From Archivesica marissinica (taxonomy: Eukaryota; Mollusca; Bivalvia; Venerida; Vesicomyidae): a stretch of DNA of 64,000 nucleotides. Positions 56,214-64,000 of the stretch are shown here, one piece after another; the stretch's first letter is position 1, and the number at the start of each line of letters is the position of its first letter. A model generated the notes under the pieces. The model did not search any database, had not been told where the DNA came from, and saw only the letters and a program-made list of their open reading frames with translations. The translations under genes were made by a program, and so were the position numbers. Where the stretch lies: contig CM026397.1 in assembly GCA_014843695.1 (NCBI GenBank), positions 46,248,872 through 46,312,871 of the forward strand, in the 5' to 3' direction.

Positions 56214-58812
56214 AAAGATGATCATGAGGTGGTGGGTGCTGTATAACTAGGAGGTTCACATAATGCATAATATTTACACAGACAAACATAAAACCAAGAC
56301 AAACATAAAACAAATAAGAACAATGACCCCCACCCCTATGTATAGACTACAATTGTGAGAGAGGGTCACTTTTCGATGCCATGGAATAATGACCCCCTGG
56401 AATGGGTCTCTGTCTGTATCATTGCACTATCCTCCAAAAATCTAAAATGACTTGATCTCTTCAGGAGGCTTCGCTCATATGGGCAACCAGTAGTGACCAT
56501 ACATTATTGAAAAACATACTCACACTATGGATGCTTCTACAGCAGAAATTGATGTATATTTCTTTAACAAATTTAATTAATATGTTATCCACTTATTGTA
56601 GCAAACTATTCTTATCATGTTTATTCATATTCTCTTAATCTTTCCAGAAAATGTGCACAATTATGTAATATGTTGTTAACAATTGTAATTCTGACTATTG
56701 TGGATCATATTAAGCCTTATCTTCTTTGCCACAGGTGTGAAAAGCAATAAAACCTTATTTTTAGGGAACTGCAACCAACAGTGACACTTCCTGTGTTCCC
56801 AATACACTGGTTACATGTTTTATATCATTCATAATAAGTAATATTTTAATATTGTATGAGCAAGGACAGACAACATTATACTTTATAACGTGTGCCTCCC
56901 TATCTATTCAGTGCAAGAAACTGTTCCATGCATACATGTAGAATGTGACCCCCATAATGTAGATTATCTGATTGAGGGTAGGTCACTTTTCCATGCCATA
57001 GAATAATGACCCCCCTATATGTAGATTATCCGAGTGAAGGCAGGTCAAACTTCCAATGCCATAGAATAATGTCCCCCTATAATTATGTAAACTATATGAG
57101 TGAGGGGGGTCACTTTTCCATGCCATAGAATAATGACCCCTCTGTATGTAAACTATGAGTGAGGGGGTCACTTTTCGATGCCATAGAATAATGACCTACC
57201 TGTGTGTAAACTATACGAATGAGGTGGGTCACTTTTCCATGCCATAGAATAATGACCCCCTATATTTACACTGTATGAGTGAGTGAGGGGGTCACTTTTC
57301 CATGCCATAGAATAATGACCCCCTGTATGTAAACTATAGGAGTGAGTGGGTCACTTTTCCATGCCATAGAATAATGACCCCCCTATGTTTACACAGTACG
57401 AGTGACGGTGGGTCACTTTTCCATGCCATAGAGTAATGACCCCCCTGTGTGAGTCAGAGGGTCACTTTTCCATGTCATAGAATAATCACTGAGTGATATA
57501 TATGAGTGGGAGGGTGTCACTATCCATATCATAGGATAATCACCCCCATATGTGTAGATTAAATGAGTGGGAGGGGCTCACTATCCATATCATAGGATAA
57601 TCACCAACATATGTGTAGATTATATGAGTGGGAGGGGGTCACTATCCATATCATAGGATAATCACCCACATATGTGTAGATTATATGAGTGGGAGGGGGT
57701 CACTATCCATATCATAGGATAATCACCCCCATATGTGTAGATTATATGAGTGGGAGGGGCTCACTATCCATATCATAGGATAATCACCAACATATGTGTA
57801 GATTATATGAGTGGGAGGGGGTCACTATCCATATCATAGGATAATCACCCCCATATGTGTAGATTATATGAGTGGGAGGGTGTCACTATCCATATCATAG
57901 GATAATCACCAACATATGTGTAGATTATATGAGTGGGAGGGTGTCACTATCCATATCACAGAATAATCACCTACATATGTGTAGATTATATGAGTGGGAG
58001 GGGGTCACTATCCATATCATAGGATAATCACCCCCATATGTGTAGATTATATGAGTGGGAGGGTGTCACTATCCATATCATAGGATAATCACCCCCATAT
58101 GTGTAGATTATATGAGTGGGAGGGTGTCACTATCCATATCATAGGATAATCACCAACATATGTGTAGATTATATGAGTGGGAGGGTGTCACTATCCATAT
58201 CATAGGATAATCACCAACATATGTGTAGATTATATGAGTGGGAGGGGGTCACTATCCATATCATAGGATAATCACCCCCATATGTGTAGATTATATGAGT
58301 GGGAGGGTGTCACTATCCATATCATAGGATAATCACCTACATATGTGTAGATTATATGAGTGGGAGGGGCTCACTATCCATATCATATGATAATCACCCC
58401 CATATGTTTAGATTATATGAGTGGGAGGGTGTCACTATCCATATCATAGGATAATCACCCCCATATGTGTAGATTATATGAGTGGGAGGGAGTCACTATC
58501 CATATCACAGAATAATCACCTACATATGTATAGATTATATGAGTGGGAGGGGGTCACTATCCATATCATAAGATAATCACCCCCATATGTGTAGATTATA
58601 TGAGTGGGAGGGTGTCACTATCCGTATCATATGATAATCACCTACATATGTGTGGATTATATGAGTGGGAGGGGGTCACTATCCATATCAGAGGATAATC
58701 ACCCCCATATGTATAGATTATATGAATGGGAGGGGGTCACTATCCATATCAGTGGATAATCACCCCCATATGTATAGATTATATGAGTGGGAGGGGGTCA
58801 CTATCTATATCA

Positions 58813-59015
58813 TAGAACAGTTTTGCAATGCTCAATGACGAAATCTGCAGACTAATTGGCATCGACCATCGCAGGACAAGTGTATATCACCCCCCCAAAC
58901 AAATGGTTTAATGGAAAGGTTTAATCAAACACTTGTCCATACATTGGTAAAATATACCAATAATGAGCAAAATAATTGGGACGACTTCATCCATCCCGCT
59001 TTACTGGTTGATCGA
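58813..59015 (+). pseudogene. Retroelement integrase fragment (unit 2)
   Basis: Same piece as 54041-54236, with seven instead of six C at the frameshift run. It begins 'gaacagttttgcaatgctc' and ends 'ctttactggttgatcgatat' in both units. Neither copy can encode more than about 25 residues in one frame there. Confidence 0.8.
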
Positions 59016-60250
59016 TATGGCATGGAAAAGTGACCCCCTTCACTCATATAGTTTACATACAGGGGGTCATTATTCTACGGCATGGAAAAGTGACCCACCT
59101 CACTCATATAGTTAATATACAGGGGGTCATTATTCTATGGCATGGAAAAGTGACCCCCCTTTACTCATATCGTTAATATACAGGGGGTCATTATTCTATG
59201 GCATGGAAAAGTGACCCCCCTTTACTCATATCGTTAATATACAGGGGGGTCATTATTCTATGGCATGGAAAAGTGACCCACCTCACTCATATAGTTAATA
59301 TACAGGGGGGTCATTATTCTATGGCATGGAAAAGTGACCCTCTTCACTCATACAGTTTACATACAGGGGGGTCATTATTCTATGGCATGGAAAAGTGACC
59401 CCCCTTCACTCATATAGTTAATATACAGGGGGGTCATTATTCTATGGCATGGAAAAATGACCCCCCTTTACTCATATAGTTAATATACAGGGGGGTCATT
59501 ATTCTATGGCATGGAAAAGTGACCCCCTTCACTCATATAGTTAATATACAGGGGGGTCATTATTCTATGGCATGGAAAAGTGACCCCCCTTCACTCATAT
59601 AGTTAATATACAGGGGGGTCATTATTCTATGGCATGGAAAAGTGACCCCTTCACTCATATAGTTAATATACAGGGGGGTCATTATTCTATGGCATGGAAA
59701 AGTGACCCCCCTCACTCATATAGTTAATATACAGGGGGGTCATTATTCTATGGCATGGAAAAGTGACCCCCCTTCACTCATATAGTTAATATACAGGGGG
59801 GTCATTATTCTATGGCATGGAAAAGTGACCCCCCTTCACTCATATAGTTAATATACAGGGGGTCATTATTCTATGGCATGGAAAAGTGACCCCCTTCACT
59901 CATATAGTTAATATACAGGGGGGTCATTATTCTATGGCATGGAAAAGTGACCCCCCTTCACTCATATAGTTAATATACAGGGGGTCATTATTCTATGGCA
60001 TGGAAAAGTGACCCCCTTCACTCATATAGTTAATATACAGGAGGGTCATTATTCTATATGGCATGGAAAAGTGACCCCCTTCACTAATATAGTTAATATA
60101 CAGGGGGGGGGTCATTATTCTATGGCATGGAAAAGTGACCCTCCCCCCTCTCTCATATAGTTTACAGGTGGTCATTATTCTACGGCATGGAAAAGTGACC
60201 ACTCTCACTCTTACTGTGTAAACATAGGGGGTATTCTATGGCATGGAAAT
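59016..60250. repeat. Array C (unit 2)
   Basis: About 20 copies of the 'catggaaaagtgacccc' unit. The first two and last four copies match those of unit 1 in their private variants, while the middle differs, as expected from internal gain and loss. Confidence 0.93.
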
Positions 60251-60863
60251 GTTTCTTGCACTGGGAGGCACAAGTTATAAAACATAATGGTATCTGTCCT
60301 TGCTCATACCATAATAAAATATTATGTATTATGAATGATATAAAACATGTAACACAGGAAGTGTCACAGTTGATTGCAGTGCTCCAACAATAAGGTTTTA
60401 TTGCTTTATTATGGAGATTTTCACACCTGTGGAAAAATTAGTTAGCCACACCAGTCAGAATTATAATGGTTAACAGCATATTATATATTTTCTGGAATGT
60501 TTAAGAGAACATTCATGAATATGATAAGAATGGTTAGTTAGTACTGTGCTATTTTATGGTATTTATTTTGAGCTGCATGGTTTCAAATACCAATATTAAG
60601 TTGAGTGTATGTCTTTTTTCATACATAAATTCAATATAATTTTATTGATAATTGTTAATTTTATAGCTTATGCAATTATTAATAAAATATATTGATAACA
60701 TTGTTTTTGTAGGCTTTGGGGATGGGGGGGTCATTATTCTATAAGGGGGGTCATTATTCTATAATAGAATATGGACCCGCGGGTCACTTTTTCCTATAGA
60801 ATAATGACCCACGGGTCATTATTTTGGCGGGTCAATATTCTATATGACACCGGATCAATTTCT

Positions 60864-62422
60864 AAAGATGATCATGAGGTGGTGGGTGCTGTATAACTAG
60901 GAGGTTCACATAATGCATAATATTTACACAGACAAACATAAAACCAAGACAAACATAAAACAAATAAGAACAATGACCCCCACCCCTATGTATAGACTAC
61001 AATTGTGAGAGAGGGTCACTTTTCGATGCCATGGAATAATGACCCCCTGGAATGGGTCTCTGTCTGTATCATTGCACTATCCTCCAAAAATCTAAAATGA
61101 CTTGATCTCTTCAGGAGGCTTCGCTCATATGGGCAACCAGTAGTGACGATAAATAATTGAAAAACACACTCACACTATGGATACTTCTACAGCAGAAATT
61201 GATGTATATTTCTTTAACAAATTTAATTAATATGTTATCCACTTATTATAGCAAACTATTCTTATCATGTTTATTCATATTCTCTTAATCTTTCCAGAAA
61301 ATGTGCACAATTATGTAATATGTTGTTAACAATTGTAATTCTGACTATTGTGGATCATATTAAGCATTATCTTCTTTGCCACAGGTGTGAAAAGCAATAA
61401 AACCTTATTTTTAGGGAACTGCAACCAACAGTGACACTTCCTGTGTTCCCAATACACTGGTTACATGTTTTATATCATTCATAATAAGTAATATTTTAAT
61501 ATTGTATGAGCAAGGACAGACAACATTATACTTTATAACGTGTGCCTCCATATCTATTTAGTGCAAGAAACTGTTCCATGCATACATGTAGAATGTGACC
61601 CCCATAATGTAGATTATCTGATTGAGGGTAGGTCACTTTTCCATGCCGTAGAATAATGACCCCTCTGTATGTAAACTACGAGTGAGGGGGTCACTTTTCG
61701 ATGCCATAGAATAATGACCTACCTGTGTGTAAACTATACGAATGAGGTGGGTCACTTTTCCATGCCATAGAATAATGACCCCCCTGTGTGTAAACTATAT
61801 GAGTGAGTGGGGTCGCTTTTCCATGCCATAAAATAATGACCCCATTATGTTTACACAGTACTAGTGACGTTGGGTCACTTTTCCATGCCATAGAATAATG
61901 ATCCCCCTGTATATAAACTATATGAGTGAGTGGGTCACTTTTCCATGCCATAAAATAATGACCCCCCTATGTTTACACAGTACGAGTGACGGCGGGTCAC
62001 TTTTCCATGCCATAGAATAATGACCCCCCTGTGTGTAAACTATGAGTGAGGGGGTCACTTTTCCATGCCATAGAATAATGACCCCCCTATGTTTAAACTG
62101 TACAAGTGAGGGGGGGTCACTTTTCCATGCCATAGAATAATGACCCCATGTATGTAAACTATAGGAGTGAGTGGGTCACTTTTCCATGCCATAGAATAAT
62201 GACCCCCCTATGTTTACACAGTACGAGCGACGGTGGGTCACTTTTCCATGCCATAGAATAATGACCCCCCTGTGTGTAAACTATGAGTGAGGGGGTCACT
62301 TTTCCATGTCATAGAATAATCACCAACATATGTGTAGATTAAATGAGTGGGAGGGTGTCACTATCCATATCATAGGATAATCACCCACATATGTGTAGAT
62401 TATATGAGTGGGAGGGGCTCAA
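60864..62422. repeat. 4.65-kb higher-order repeat, unit 3 (truncated)
   Basis: Left arm with SINE tail (61045-61157), array A (61590-62325, longer than in units 1-2) and under two copies of array B. It stops at 'gagtgggaggggctcaatag', where the 41-bp minisatellite starts. The integrase fragment, array C and right arm are missing. Confidence 0.9.
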
Positions 62423-64000
62423 TAGACGCATGGAGTTTACAGACCTGCATGCGTTATTTCAAGTAGACGCCTGGAGTTTACAGACCTGCATGCGTTATTT
62501 CAAGTAGACTCCTGGAGTTTACAGACCTGCATGCGTTATTTCAAGTAGACGCATGGAGTTTACAGACCTGCATGTGTTATTTCAAGTAGACGCATGGAGT
62601 TTACAGACCTGCATGCGTTATTTCAAGTAGACGCATGGAGTTTACAGACCTGCATGTGTTATTTCAAGTAGACGCCTGGAGTTTACAGACCTGCATGCGT
62701 TATTTCAAGTAGACGCCTGGAGTTTACAGACCTGCATGCGTTATTTCAAGTAGACTCCTGGAGTTTACAGACCTGCATGCGTTATTTCAAGTAGACGCCT
62801 GGAGTTTACAGACCTGCATGCGTTATTTCAAGTAGACTCCTGGAGTTTACAGACCTGCATGCGTTATTTCAAGTAGACGCCTGGAGTTTACAGACCTGCA
62901 TGCGTTATTTCAAGTAGACGCCTGGAGTTTACAGACCTGCATGCGTTATTTCAAGTAGACTCCTGGAGTTTACAGACCTGCTGGAGTTTACAGACCTGCA
63001 TGCGTTATTTCAAGTAGATGCCTGGAGTTTACAGACCTGCATGCGTTATTTCAAGTAGACGCCTGGAGTTTACAGACCTGCATGCGTTATTTCAAGTAGA
63101 CGCCTGGAGTTTACAGACCTGCATGCGTTATTTCAAGTAGATGCCTGGAGTTTACAGACCTGCATGCGTTATTTCAAGTAGACGCCTGGAGTTTACAGAC
63201 CTGCATGCGTTATTTCAAGTAGACGCCTGGAGTTTACAGACCTGCATGTGTTATTTCAAGTAGACGCCTGGAGTTTACAGACCTGCATGCGTTATTTCAA
63301 GTAGACGCCTGGAGTTTACAGACCTGCATGCGTTATTTCAAGTAGACGCCTGGAGTTTACAGACCTGCATGCGTTATTTCAAGTAGACGCCTGGAGTTTA
63401 CAGACCTGCATGCGTTATTTCAAGTAGACGCCTGGAGTTTACAGACCTGCATGCGTTATTTCAAGTAGACGCCTGGAGTTTACAGACCTGCATGCGTTAT
63501 TTCAAGTAGACGCCTGGAGTTTACAGACCTGCATGTGTTATTTCAAGTAGACGCATGGAGTTTACAGACCTGCATGCGTTATTTCAAGTAGACGCATGGA
63601 GCTTACAGACCTGCATGTGTTATTTCAAGTAGACGCCTGGAGCTTACAGACCTGCATGCGTTATTTCAAGTAGACGCATGGAGTTTACAGACCTGCATGC
63701 GTTATTTCAAGTAGACTCCTGGAGTTTACAGACCTGCATGCGTTATTTCAAGTAGACGCCTGGAGTTTACAGACCTGCATGCGTTATTTCAAGTAGACTC
63801 CTGGAGTTTACAGACCTGCATGCGTTATTTCAAGTAGACGCATGGAGTTTACAGACCTGCATGCGTTATTTCAAGTAGACGCATGGAGCTTACAGACCTG
63901 CATGTGTTATTTCAAGTAGACGCCTGGAGTTTACAGACCTGCATGCGTTATTTCAAGTAGACGCATGGAGTTTACAGACCTGCATGCGTTATTTCAAGTA
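62423..64000. repeat. 41-bp minisatellite, at least 38 copies, runs off the window
   Basis: Unit 'tagacgcctggagtttacag' then 'acctgcatgcgttatttcaa' then 'g'. Variants are 'gacgcatgg', 'gactcctgg' and 'gcatgtg'. One partial unit sits at about 62980. It has no sequence relation to arrays A-C. Confidence 0.97.

Larger units (their letters stand above)
56214..60863. repeat. 4.65-kb higher-order repeat, unit 2
   Basis: Same order as unit 1: SINE tail (56395-56510), array A (56940-57500), array B (57500-58812), integrase fragment (58813-59015), array C (59016-60250), right arm and end palindromes to 60855. Single-copy parts are nearly identical to unit 1, so the duplication is recent, while the arrays differ in copy number and order. 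Confidence 0.92.

Noticed and set aside
59198..62133. Several 60-86 codon ORFs in arrays A and C
   Set aside because: Repeat-derived, not conserved between units.

Overview
This window is AT-rich animal nuclear DNA with very low gene density. It has GT-AG introns, many tRNA-headed SINEs, a Tc1/mariner transposon, non-LTR reverse transcriptase remnants and a very high load of minisatellites (about a quarter of the non-N sequence). The SINE and MITE families, and a SWIM zinc-finger gene relic of a kind I associate with molluscs, make a marine mollusc, most likely a bivalve, the best guess. That is inference; no species marker was seen. Positions 1-562 and 23987-24986 are N gaps.

Layout. 563-8100 holds repeats only: a GA microsatellite, a SINE nested in a MITE, a 48/44-bp minisatellite (5012-6575), and the first copy of a hairpin-ended element that I call H1. 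8184-9921 is a nearly complete Tc1-like transposon whose transposase has a canonical intron and one frameshift. 10868-12280 (minus) is a decayed SWIM zinc-finger gene of the kind usually joined to a YqaJ nuclease domain, with remnants of spliced exons. 12549-16172 carries three minisatellites (29, 42 and 33 bp). 16640-23986 is SINEs, MITEs and element H2, whose end has grown into a 26-bp minisatellite. 24989-25678 is the C-terminal end of a non-LTR reverse transcriptase, and 27880-28375 (minus) is a second, frameshifted RT relic.

31021-40839 (minus) is the one convincing host gene. Five exons with matching splice phases encode most of the motor core of an Upf1-type superfamily 1 helicase resembling HELZ2, from motif Ic through motif VI. 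The Walker A exon and the C-terminal exons were not found. Its introns are packed with minisatellites, SINEs and two tandem H1 copies, and a 73-bp minisatellite has copied its splice acceptor five times.

41183-51556 is introns or intergenic DNA with SINEs and a few unproven exon-like pieces. 51557-62420 is the most unusual region: a 4.65-kb unit repeated 2.3 times head to tail. Each full unit is a foldback-like structure. Single-copy arms and about 60-bp minisatellites are inverted around a second minisatellite and a broken retroelement integrase fragment. The third unit breaks into a 41-bp minisatellite that runs off the window end (62423-64000).

Apart from the helicase gene, almost everything here is mobile or satellite DNA, and several minisatellites can be traced to the mobile element or exon boundary they grew from. 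Long ORFs inside the minisatellites reflect unit length and lack of stop codons, not coding.
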